Shown: positions 10,205-22,700 of the stretch, piece after piece
Layout of the letters: each line of letters begins with the position of its first letter
Position numbering within the stretch: the first letter of the stretch is position 1
Position numbers and translations under genes: made by a program
Assembly: GCA_030141605.1 (NCBI GenBank)
Contig: JAQGDQ010000762.1
Coordinates: 36,464 to 100,463, forward strand
Direction of reading: 5' to 3'
Origin: Tubiluchus corallicola
Lineage: Eukaryota; Priapulida; Priapulimorpha; Priapulimorphida; Tubiluchidae
Length of the DNA stretch: 64,000 nt
The notes under the pieces: generated by a model
Told to the model about the DNA's origin: nothing
The model's input: only the letters and a program-made list of their open reading frames with translations
Databases searched by the model: none

Positions 10205-13200
10205 TGACATACTGAGTTTAAAGCACAAGAAAATCCTCTACTTACATAAAGCTTAAAAAATTCATCTTGAAATTTTTACCACTTACATACTGCCTTTTTG
10301 CATATTAGACTTGCATGGGCAGTAATGCTGTAAAAAACTTGTAAATTTAAACTCCCGCGATGACCGTTAGATGCAGCCATTTTGACGATAAGTCATTTGA
10401 AACAAGTTTAGATAACACTGAGTAAAGTTTTAAAAAATAATTAGAGCATTCATAGCACACACGTTACTAACTAAGTAATATTTAAATTACTGTATCTTCT
10501 CAATAAGATTAAAAAATCCTTTTCTTGGTTAGAGAGTGGTGCACCCTGGAGGGTGAGTCAGCAACATTTTAAATAATTAATAATTTTCTTTTCTAGTTGC
10601 ATAACTCTTTCAAGCAGGTAAATGAAATGCTAAGTAATATAACTTTGCATGGAAAGTTTTTTGGGACGTATTTTAATACTTCCTTTTCTTCCTCTCACTT
10701 ACATTGTGCGTATATGACGTCATGTACTGGCACAGTCGGTACAGTGTCGTGGGAAATTTAAAATGAAAACAAACAAAAAATCCTTTCAGCACGAGCACGT
10801 TATAAGCATTAAATTGCTATAAAATAATATAATTTTTAAAGCGATTTTTCTGAAACTTTAGGTACCCCTTGTCCTTTAAGAAAAAGATTCATCATTGAAT
10901 CATTTTCTGCATTTTTTCTGAAAGAAGTTCAGCATAAATAGCCAGTCTAAGCATTATGCCAGTGTGGACTTCAGGTTAGGCTTCATAAATCTGTTGTTCA
11001 CAGACTGCAAATAATTAAATTACAAAAAATTGCATTTCAATGTTCTAGTCAAATACTAAGTATACCGTTTCCAAAACTGGACTTCGGTACGTATCTGTTT
11101 TCTGTTACTGTATGTTGCAGGTTATTCTTTGCACTAAACTACACCAAATTTTAGGTGATTAATAGAAGACCTGGTTTGACTATGTGTTTAAACATCTCTC
11201 ACGTTGTATATTAAACTTCTTATTTAAGTGAACAAAACTAGCATTTATAGTGAGTAATTGTTGTTCAGTGTTTAGTCTACTGTCTAGTTTACATAATTTG
11301 TGATATTGCATTATTCGGCATTTTGTGAAGTTTGAAATTAGCTGTATATATGTGGTTCAGTATTCATCAATTATAAATGTAGTTATTGGTGAGCCTGTAT
11401 TTTTAATCCTATGTAATTTGGTAGAAACTGAATACATATCAGAAAAGTGCTTGTGAACAAACTTCATCTCGGTTATTGAACCCGAAGTTCTTTCCAATTC
11501 TAAATACTGTTCCCGAACGGTCAATCCCATCCCATCCCAACCCTAAACTTTAGAAGTTTATATGGTATTTGAATTTTTAAATGTATATACTTCGGGATTT
11601 TGAGGTGTACCAAGAAAAATTAGCCATTTACCAAGTTATTCGTCGCTTACATTTCGAGATAACGTATTTAACATGGAGATTTTGTTAACCACACCTGTAC
11701 CACATGATTGTCAACTGTAAGCTATTTCTTGAAACACCTTGTAAAAACACACGATTACCTAATTGCAGCACATTAAGTATAAGCTTCTTAGTCCCCAAAA
11801 TTGTTACATATTAATTTTAATGTTAAGGATCTGTACAAAGCATTTATTATAAATATTTGTTTCAATCTATTTATCAGTTGTGCTTGCTTTTAATAATTTA
11901 AATAATTTTTTTATTTTTTTAAATTGATTGATTGTACAGACTTCTGCTAGTATGATTAGTTTATTCTGGTGCGGTGGGATTTTCCTAAATATCAGAACTT
12001 TTATACAAAGGTTTATAAAAGAATGACACATTTTATGCACATTATTTTGTATGGTTCTTGTCGCACTAGTAAAAATAACTTTCCCATCTAAAATCCATCT
12101 AAACACCTTAGCATTACCATTACATCAACAAGGAAGACACTTATTGTTATTCTGTTATTATTATTGTTGTTGACAACTGTTTTATATCATTCACAGAATC
12201 ACCGGGTATTCGTAGCTGGCATTCAGTCAGGCAGTGTGTATGGGTGCAGAGGTGCACCTGCTCATAGACAAATTTTTTTCCTCTAAAATGCTAGACACTT
12301 ATATTTTGCTGTTTTTATCTCCATTTAGTAATAATTATATATATGGTTCAAGATGTGGAACCCCATTCTGGAACTTCTGGTCCCGACCCGGAACCCCGAA
12401 AAATTCCGACCTGAAGCGCAGTTAGCATCCCAAAACCTGATCCTGTCGCGAACTTCAAACACTCCTAATTGAGACTTGAAACTACTGTACCTTTTATTTT
12501 GATAATGAAAGAAAATCCTAATTTGGAAGAAAAGCCAACATATGTCAAACAGAGTGTAAAGATATCCTAAAGCCTACCTCAATTTAAAGTAATAATGAAT
12601 TTAATAAAATTCTAAAGATGTTCATGAGAATTTTAGAAGAAAATAAATTTAATATGCATCTTTGTATTAATTTGTACCAACAATTGTTTGTGTGCAGTCT
12701 TTTCATCTGTTGTTTTATTGAAAACATGCTTACCACACACATGCACACATACCAAACTACACATACAAGAATTATTGACTGGTATAGACAATAGCTAGCT
12801 AGGATGGAGATTTCTGTAAAGTGATTCTTCTCACAATACACTGCACAAAAAATTTGCAAACTGAAAACCAATAAAAAAGTTTGCTTTCATCACTTGTACC
12901 ACATTGCAATGCAATGTATGGTTTCACTTAGTTGTTATGGACAGTAGTGTCACAGCAGTACACTAGTATGTGAGAAGTCAAACTATGCAATGTTTAAATA
13001 TTGATAAAAATTAGAGAAATTGTTGTTATAATGCTAGCAATTTAACTAAAGAAGTTATCTTAAAAATGCTATGCACAACTTAATAAATTTCTATTAGGAA
13101 GTATAATGCCTGGGTTGGTCATAAACTTAAGCATGGCTTTAGTTTGTAACACATGTTGTAGTGTGGGTCGTACAAGACTTATCTAGTTTTTTCAGTTTAT

Positions 13201-13695
13201 GTTTTGTCAGTAAACGTAATACTGTATCATGTTATATCATGATATAGACCAGAGCAAGCTGTAACTGCAACTGTCAATCAGCCACTGGTAGACCATGATA
13301 TGGCAATACATACTTGACTTTGTTGCTATGCTAATATCTGCTAGCAGCTGGTAGTAAACTTCACCGTTATTATGTCATTTATGTGAAGCAGTTACATTGC
13401 AGTTCACACAATAGACAGCAGGTTGGCACAAACAGGAGTCCTGCATTTAAAAGGAAAGGAATAATAGTGGGGCTTGAAAACAAATTTCTAGAACACGTGG
13501 AACAGTTGGTTATTGCTTTATATCTGAGTTGGTGTATATCTGAGACTATACTTTAAAATAAATGTGACACTTTTTTAAACTGCAGACAAGAGCTGAAAAG
13601 TACTGGTAATTAAATACAGATAAATTTTAGTGAATTTATAGTCGATATTGCATTAGCAGGTGTGTAATTCATCAAACGTTCGCAAAAAAATAAGA
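10205..13695. other. Intergenic, little recognisable
   Basis: About 3.5 kb between the zinc-finger stop and the next start codon. It is AT-rich, with two short GC-richer patches (11,465-11,550 and 12,350-12,450). I found no conserved coding segment, RNA gene or clear repeat. Confidence 0.5.
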
Positions 13696-15865
13696 ATGTG
13701 TAATTACGTGGCGACAAGGATACTTACTGCACTTTTTCCTCATTTAGGTAAGTAATTATAATTTAAACATAACACATATATCTCAGATAGCAATAGGTAT
13801 TACATTTTCAGGCCAAATTTTTAAATTAGGCTAAAATTGCCAAACTGACTTACTAGTGAATAGAGAGTACTTAGGCAAATGACTAGTTAATAATGACTAT
13901 ACTCACTATAGCTTGACGTAATTACTACATGTAACATAGGCCTACATGGTTGTATATGGGCCATTTGGACCATTAATTACAGACAAAGTTGATGATTAAT
14001 CATGTTTTGAGAATGCCCACCATAGAAGTATTATTGAAGCAGTATTGGTTTCTCAATTCTATTACTAGGCTTATTTTACTGAACAAGCAGAGCGATTAAT
14101 TCCAGACTTATATGCCCGCATGATTATATTTAATGAGCTAATTTTAAACTTTAAGTCAGCTAAGCTCAAGAGGCCTTACGGTAAGTGACAACTTTTGACG
14201 TTTAAAACAACAGTTGATAAGTTAAGCAATACTGATGACGTACCTTGAATCAGAGATCTGCTTAATTTTCTATACTAAAAATATCATCATCAACATAAAT
14301 GTACGTTAAAGTCTTACGTTGTTATAATTATGCTTACTTTCTGCCTGAATACTCATAATAGTGTATAATATAATATACTCATAATAAGTATAATAACATA
14401 AAGTACACATTTATATAGTTCGTCTGTCTTGCGGCGACCTTATACATCACAGAAAGAAGCATTCAATTTACTAATACGACTTATCTGGGAAAGGACATAG
14501 GAATAAACTTCCCATGTTGAGGGAGGACAGATTTACATCTGAGTATGGTTAAGACACCTCTGCACTGGTTTGGTGCCTAACTTAAAGGCAATATCTTGAC
14601 ACTGAGTGAGGTTTCATTCCTGTTACAACCATCGATGTTGAACAGTGTTGTCAAATGAATGCTGGATTCCAGCTTGCAGTGTGTTGAATTGATTAAAAAA
14701 ACATTTAACACTGCTCTATTTTTAGGTTTAGCAATAGCAACAACTAACTGTCTAAAAGATGCAGAAATTGGATGGGATGATCCAAACAATGTGTATAGTT
14801 GCAAAGATGATTCTATGTATTGTTGCTTCAGAGATGAGCCTGCTTGCTGTGAGAATGCCATATCTGCAGAAAAAATGTGAGTGAAATAATTCTAGAATGT
14901 GTATACACCAGAAAAGATGCAAGATATCTTTTTTATCAAATTTACTAAACTTCTTTGAATGGCTTGTGTGATTGTGAAAAAATACTGAACTGTAGCATAC
15001 TTAGAGCACATAATTTCAGCTAGTTCACTAGGTTATTTTGATTTTAACTTATTTTGATTAAATTTTACTTTGAAGCACTTATGCCTGTCACTTTAAATTG
15101 CACGCACTTTCAGTTAGCTACATAAACACTAAAAATTATTAATTAGTGAAACTTCATGCGAGAGAAGGAAGCAAACTCGCTTACCAACTAGGATTTGATT
15201 CTAAGCTCTCTTCTCAGAGGCAGGCACTCCAGCCAAAGGAGACACAGATTGTTTGGAGGGCACCCCAATTCTAATCCGTTTATGATAAACATTGTTTTTG
15301 CACTTCCACCAAGATTCAGGCACTGACTACTCTACAATAGTAAGTTAATTTACTAGTTACATCCATTAGTAAAAACATCGAGATGATAACTGAGCACCTC
15401 TGTTGTTCTGCAGGTTGGATCAGATGCTATTATGGATTGCTGTTGGGGTAATTGCAATTGGCATAGCAATATTTATCTACATAAACAGGTCAGACTTTTG
15501 TGGTTGTTCATCTGGTTCAAGCATTAGAACTTGGTGCATTAGCACATGCTGCTGCTGTAGACAAAGCGAAAGGTGAATTTACGTGATCAATTTTATTTGC
15601 CAATAAAAACTTTTTCTAACAATGTTGTAATAAACAATTTATTTTATTTTCAGTTTCATGATTGAGCTTTGATACTGAGTACATGAACTAAATTTAACTG
15701 ATACAAGTTATACAACTTAATCTTAAAAAGATGTACATGTTGATTATGTTTAGTACTTTTTGTTTGTGTAAATATTGCAGCAAAGAAATGACAAGTGCAA
15801 TGGTGGAAAATTCACAAGACGAAAGAGATTTCAACCAACTCAATGTGAATATGTCTCAGTGTTGA
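13696..15865 (+). CDS. Small cysteine-rich single-pass membrane protein, four exons
   Basis: Exons 13696-13747, 14726-14876, 15414-15572 and 15781-15865 join in phases 1, 2, 2 with GT..AG introns and give a 148-residue protein. Residues 1-22 look like a signal peptide (ATRILTALFPHLGLAIA). The ectodomain (about 23-67) has seven Cys, including YSCKDDSMYCCF and PACCEN. One transmembrane helix spans about 73-91 (LLWIAVGVIAIGIAIFIYI). The cytosolic part starts with a Cys cluster (CGC, then CISTCCCC near 110-118), likely palmitoylated, and ends NMSQC. The plan recalls Shisa, CYYR1 and WBP1/VOPP1 proteins (signal peptide, CC doublets, one helix, Cys-rich juxtamembrane), but there is no PPxY motif and I cannot assign a family. 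The next gene is GTPBP6, tail-to-tail 909 bp away. The exon model is inferred; the phase agreement across three introns supports it strongly. Confidence 0.75.
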
Positions 15866-15974
15866 AAGCGATTATTATTGAATTAATGTCACTTATATAC
15901 GAAACCAAATTTCACAAAAAATACAGTAAGAGATCTGCAGCTTAATGGTATTCTTTTAAGAAATACATTGATTT

Positions 15975-16021
15975 AAGAACTGCTGTGATTTCTATATTAA
16001 GAACTGCTGTGATTTCTATAT
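15975..16021. repeat. 24-bp direct repeat, two copies
   Basis: The unit AAGAACTGCTGTGATTTCTA plus four bases is repeated back to back with no mismatch, in the presumed 3' UTR of the small membrane protein gene. Confidence 0.9.
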
Positions 16022-16047
16022 AACTTTTTAAAACAGACAAAAATGCT

Positions 16048-16053
16048 AATAAA
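16048..16053 (+). terminator. Candidate poly(A) signal AATAAA
   Basis: AATAAA lies 183 bases after the stop codon of the small membrane protein gene, the first such hexamer downstream. Chance occurrences are common in DNA this AT-rich, so this is only a candidate. Confidence 0.35.
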
Positions 16054-16774
16054 AAGTTATTGTTTCAGGTCACTGACTTCAGACAGTACAGTGTAAATAC
16101 CAATTTATAAAAACTGTGTCACTTTGTAATCTCTGTAAATCCTAAATTATGTGGGTTATTGCTGTTTATATTCTCAAAATAATTATATGCAAATAACAGA
16201 GAAAAATCACATTCCATCAAAATCTGTACGTGTAATATACAAGCATACTGTGTAGTAATGCTTGACATACATCATGCTTATATATTTACACTAAAAATGC
16301 ACATTTGTCAAAATATATTGATCCACTTCTAGTAATGCTGAAAGTGTTTTATAGTGGTTTCTTTCAAGTTCTATTGGTGAATTTGATACAGCAAGTCATA
16401 ACACCTGTAACTTGGTAACTCAACACATTTAGTTGCTTAGCAGTGAATTCAAATGAATACATTAACTGCCCTTGGTAAGGAAGAATCAATAATCGTACAT
16501 GTAGTTACAATCATGAGTCAGTATAAAATCTTTTACTCAAAAATAATTTTTTGAGCCAACCTGAAAATAACCAAAAACTAGAATTTGGCAATGTGGCTGA
16601 CTAGCTTTGATAACTGACACATATACTTATGTCAACTATCACAAAATACAAAATATTCACAAAAAAAATTATAACAAGATCATACAACTTTTGCAATATG
16701 CATACAATCTCAAAGCTTACAGGCATCTGTTTTTCAACAATGTTTGAAAAACACAAGCAAAATAATGGTTAAGT

Positions 16775-19700
16775 CTACATGAAGAAAGAAGATCCAAACT
16801 TAGCTGTAAATTTTGACAAAGCTGAATCACTGATCACAGCATGAACCGTTAATAATTCTGGGTCTCTGTGCTCTTCCACTGATTCCACAGAAGATTCCTT
16901 ATACAGCCACCTATAATGAAAACAAAAACATTGTTACATTTAATTTAATGTTATGTGACATAAAGCATTTCAGTGTGGTCTGGAAGTAAATTGTAATATT
17001 TGAACCTATTTTCTGTGTAAAGCTGGCAGTGCCTCGCATGTACTGAACACATGCACATCAAACAAAACATAACCATGCATTATACATATCAACTGTTTTG
17101 CTAACTAGGCTGTGGCCTATAGCACCAAATTTTTAGGTGTCCTGTGTTAATTTTTTTAATCTTATAGATCTCCTTGGAAAATGTGTATGCTTGAATATTT
17201 CATTTAAAGGGCGTAATCTACATAATTAGTTATGATCATATATTCGGAGTATTCTAAACTAAATAAGCCAGCTTCAGTCTAGCAGCATTCGTTAAGGTTA
17301 TTGAAAGAGAATAGTGCTCTGCTTTATAAAGAAGTTAACAGTGGACAAACTATGGGGTCATTTGGCTTAATTTACACTTGCATGATTGTAAGTTGTTAAT
17401 CTTACATTTTAAAAGATGGGAGTCTGATACTTAGTGACTTTTCCCACTTTTTTACCAACTCCAATATAGTACTTACTTCAATTGCATAAATGGTTTTTAT
17501 TTTTTATAAAATCACCAATTGTACACCGATGCCTGTCAGGTGAACTGACCCATTCCTTCACGGTAGCCTATAAATTACGAATGTTTACACTAACAGCATG
17601 TCTTTGCTTTCAACTTTTTGCAATCAGGAATCTGAACATTTATAAGATTAAATTGATCAGAATAGGTGGTACATCCTATAATATTCTGTCTGCTAATATT
17701 TGTAGTGAAATTTGCATCTTATAGAATAATCAGTTAATTAAGTTCTTTTTGTGACTTTGGGCACGTTATAAAAACTAATACTGTAGCAGTCTGACAAATT
17801 ACACTGTAGACTGGAAAACAATTAATATTAGCAATGAAGCATGTTCTTGTAGTTCTGTTGAATATCTGATTTGAAAGTGTAAACAGACCAGCGAGTTTTT
17901 CGACATTTTTCTTGGAGATCGCCAAAAATTTCGAGACATAGTTGCAGATGCAAACAATCTGTGAACAGACTACAAGTTTTTCGTTCCTATTTTTCTTGGA
18001 GATTGTCACATTTCGGAGACATAGTTGTAGATGCAATCAAGTTCCAGATTACACATAGAACATCTGTAGTTATAACACACTATCATCTATTACCGAGCCT
18101 GGTTTTATGTAAGCACCACATAACAAACAAACACAGTTTGCACAATTATATTCAGATAGTTTGCGGAAGTAATACATAAAAGGAACTACACCACAAGCAG
18201 TTGCGCAACCTGAGTCATTATAACCTTTATGCAAATGAATGGACAATTGAATATGCTTAAGAATAACCGTGTAGGACTGTAGGTACATGGTGCCACTAAT
18301 ATAGCACAAGCAATTGGAAATTGCTTCTCATATATAAACAACCATATTGGAAGTGAGCAGGACTGATTACTATCAGCCTAGGGCGTTGTAATGTCTTAAT
18401 ACGCCTTAATAAGTGATAATGCATTCATTTATTTATATTCATTGTTACACATAATATGCATTACACAAGTACCGGCTATACATCACATTTGGTTTTTTCT
18501 TTTTTGTCCAACTTTTACACACTAGCAACAACAAAACAGAGGTTTCAAATTGCAATGCAAGAACTGGTATTATTGAAATGAGTGCTGTCTACTTTTCTGC
18601 TGGTGTTGAAGACAGTCGGTTTTTATTGCTGCTATTTACCTGCAGATTGACAGTGTGGAAAATTTTCATGTCTTCTAGCTTGTACCATTTACCCACTAAA
18701 GCCAATTTCACATTTTTATAGCACTTTTGGCTTGAAAAGGCCAGCGAAATTAATCATATTCAAAAGTGCAGAAGAAAAATTGCAGACTATGCAAACTAAA
18801 ATAAGATCAGTAAAAAAGGTCCCTGATCAAAAAAATGATGTAGATTTACAAATGAAAATAATGAAACCTTTGACAGTTTGGTACATAGCATTCCGCAACA
18901 GTGAAGAGTTTCTTATCAATTTTAATGTACTGTCAGATGATGTTTATCCATAGGGAATTGTTTAGAAAATTAACATCGAAAATATCAGTCTATGGCTCTT
19001 TCGAATAAAGAAGCACAGTAAAGCAGTTAGTTGTATCATTTTCTGAATGTCCTTCTTAGCTACCTAAAATACTGTTTTAATACATTTAACTAAATTCAGT
19101 GTATTTTTATTCCTCCTAAGGTATTTTTTATTATTTTAAAGTTTACTTCGGCATTTTAAAATGATATGTAAATATTAATAATTGCAGTAAGAACTAAAAA
19201 CTAAGAATTACTAATGACATGCACCATTAAACATATTATTATTAAAAGACAAAAATATGTAAGTGCAAATATTAAAACAATAATTCTCAGTTAAATGCAG
19301 CATCCTGCTATCACTTTGTGCACACTGTCACAATGATCACGGGGCACCAATATGAATCAGGGATAATGAGTACAAGAAGTGTCATGATGTCACGACAACC
19401 TGTCGTAAAAACACAATCTCACCAAATTGCGTAACTTTTTCAGGATACATTGCCGGTATATGAATGCATGAAAAAGTGATAGTATGTATGCCACATAACA
19501 CATCTCTTACAAGAATGATGGTCTGCTGATATTCAATTGTCCAACTGAATAAGTTTATTTTACATGCTTGACACACAAAGACTCTTACTGAAGTTCTTCT
19601 CCTCCATTTGGCACGTGAAAAGTTTTGAGCATCTTAGCAGTGCTTTGCAAAATTTTGATCTCTATGAGCTCCAGCAGTGAATTGATACCAGTGCCTTTTG

Positions 19701-22700
19701 TTGAAGAAATCATGAGAGCATCTTCATCAGCATCAGCAACTTCACTACAAAAAGTTATCATAGGCAATTTTTAATGTGTAATGGTTGATTGACTAACATC
19801 ACATAATTGGAGTACTTATACAATTAATTACTTACAGCATGCACTGTAAGAAAGCAAGAAGATAATTAAGTAAGGAAATGATATTTTTGTCTCCAATATT
19901 TACAAAATAAACAGTTAACACAAAAAAATCAACGAGACGGGTGGATGAAATGACCAATGGTCAACAGGTCAGCACTCCTATCCAAAATTAAAGATTAAGG
20001 AATTAAGGTTTATCAAGTTGGTTTATTTGCATTTTTCGCATACTCGTCATCTTTTTTGCACATCGAAATCATCTTTTTTTTGAAATTTTACCAAAATTCA
20101 CAAATCCACCATGCCTGATAATTACTGTTCATACAAAAAAATTTAAATATAAGATATAAATCATATAATTGACCATCACTTTACTGGCTTATATCCCCAT
20201 AAATTTTTTTATTTATTTGCATTTGGCTTACTGTTTCCTGAAAATGCCATAGATACTCACCAACCCAAAAAGTTGCTAGTTATTGAACAACATAATAAAA
20301 AATCAAAATAAATATCTTGAATTTTCCAAGTCGACAACACAAAAGAAAAATATTTCCTTAAATCTTTATTTTTAAAAGAGCCTTGTTCTTGTTGCAATCA
20401 ACTTTTTAATTTATATGAAGATACTATATTATTTGATTTGTCTCCAACTGTGTAACTTGTTAAAATAATATTATAGAGTTAGAAGAATAATGCATATCAT
20501 ATGTTTATGAAAAACATCCTATTAAGAAAAGAAATACTTCAGGTCATTAACTAGTCACTTCAGGTTTTTTGAAAACTCTTCTTGAAAGCTCATAATACTT
20601 TATTGCAACAATTGTTTGTTAATTTAAAGCAAACAAAATTTAAAATAAAATATAACATTATTTCACTTAAGCCTCACTAACAAAATAATGCCCATTATTA
20701 GGAATACCGTTCAGAAACGGTGAAAGCAATCACATTAATTGAATTTATGTGATGAAAAAAATCTCATTGGTAAGTAATTTGCAGTGACGTAACTAGAGTT
20801 TGTGGCGCCCGGTGCGACACTTGAGTTTGGCACCCCCCAACGGAAATGTTTATGTAGGAAAATTTTAGTTTTGCAAAATTCAGCAATGTTACCTCCAGTT
20901 TCAATAAGTTGCGGAGATAAATTGATAAAATAATAAAATATTACTGAAAAAAAAACAAAATAAAATAATGGGTTTGTAAAGAAATAAATTCATCCAATTA
21001 TGCTTCATAACTCAAATGTCATGATGCTCAAAAGGCTTCGTCAATTGTTAATGCAGAAGTTAACGTTATAATGGTGGTTGAAGTCTTGAAGACAATTCTG
21101 AAGTGATTTCTAAGACACTGTGTTTAACGGGGAATTTTGAACAACTTAACAGACGACTGAAGTAAAGTAAAACTTTAATGCCGTCAAGATATTCCAATGA
21201 TAAAGTAGAGATTGGTGTTTGTAAATTAGTTAATAGATCCACAAATAACTATGCCAAACGAAGAATTTTTTTTAATTCACATTCTGACGGAGATATTAAA
21301 AAACTCTCAAACCATGTTGGTGAGCCAGGAAGACACTGAATCACAATCATTATTGTGTAAATAATGGCAATGTAATTGCAATGACATCAGTGTTATAGAA
21401 ACAAACACCAGCGGTAAATACATTAAAAAGTGTGAGAAATTTTATGTAAATGTGTGATAAGCTTGCATCTACAAATGCGACTGTAAATGTATTCTACAGT
21501 TAACTCAAAACGTGTACTGTGCAGACACTTTGAAAACAACAGCAATTTCTAATTATCGTCTTCGCAGGCCCTGTAAGCAGCATTTTCTGGAAAATTAAAT
21601 TGCCATGCATTATGCTTTTCTACTATTCTGGAAGAATCAACTTTTTTGTTAACTTGACCAAAATGCCACCCGGGGCGGACTGACCCCCCCCCCGGCTATG
21701 CTGCTGGTTTTGTGACTTGCTAGCTACAAATGAAATTGTAAGAAATCTGAAATAGCGAACATAGCAATCTAGGCAATCTTTTACCTCTTAGTGATTTACA
21801 TGCTAGCATTTATTTGATGATTTCGTGTATTGTTTTCGAAAAAATAAGAAGTAGCAGGATAATTGCCTGAACAGTAAATTATATACACCTAACCATATTC
21901 ATACAGGCCAACATGCTGTATTCAAGCAGTTATGACAGTTTGAGTACAGTCAAATTTAGCTGTTGCCTGATTCTTAACATTTACCCTGGATGGAGGTCGC
22001 ACTTGTTGCAAACTTCTATCATGTTATCCAGCAGCCTATCTGGTAGACCAAATGTCAACAATGTGTTGATTACATTCTGCTTCTGGGCAGAAGAATCTGG
22101 GTGACTAATGTCTCGCACATGAATCAACAGATCCTACAAATTATAAAACAACGAACAATGACTATATAGCAAATGTAGAAACATCATAAACAGAAACAAT
22201 AACACATAGTGGTGTATGGAACTGTGCAAATTTTTTCCATTCGAAATCATCCTTATATTTTTACATATACTTTGGCACACCACAAGACAAAATCCAGCAG
22301 GCAACAGTGGCGCTCACTTAGTATGATTTTTGTGACATGACCAGAGCTAAGATGAGCCACTGATTTCACCCATATCTGTTTTCTTTTTGATATCTGAGTT
22401 TATGTATGTCAGTCCTTTACAAAGTAGACAACAAGGACCTGTACAACCAATGAAACCACAGAGTGCAAGCATTGAACCAGACAGTCATGAGCCATTCATA
22501 CACAGCATGCATGCATATGACCTCGGCCAAAAACAAAGTCTCATGAGTTCTAATAAAATAAGTTAATACAACAAACAAGCTAAAGCTTCTTAAACAACAT
22601 TAACGTATTTACTTATTTTAACAGATAATAGATTCAATAGATTAAATGACTGCTATTAGATTACGAAACTAGACGGTGCAATCTCGACTCAAGGTTAGGG

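Larger units (their letters stand above)
16911..19588 (-). other. GTPBP6 intron 9
   Basis: 2.7-kb intron. It contains an 82-bp tandem repeat at 17,883-18,040, a short dispersed repeat at about 17,733, and a possible LINE ORF1 remnant at 18,690-18,955. Nothing else recognisable was seen. Confidence 0.8.

Noticed and set aside
11465-12450. Two GC-rich patches (11,465-11,550 and 12,350-12,450) as ends of one DNA transposon
   Set aside because: Both are rich in TTCC/CCCGA words, but I could not align them as inverted or direct repeats and saw no target duplication.
15140-15260. tRNA-like GC-richer segment in intron 2 of the small membrane protein gene
   Set aside because: No A-box/B-box pair and no cloverleaf pairing on inspection.
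19589-19591. Stop codon TAA as the end of GTPBP6 at EELQ
   Set aside because: The TAA is part of a GTAAGA splice donor; the family C-terminus (WLYKESSV...) continues in phase at 16,910.
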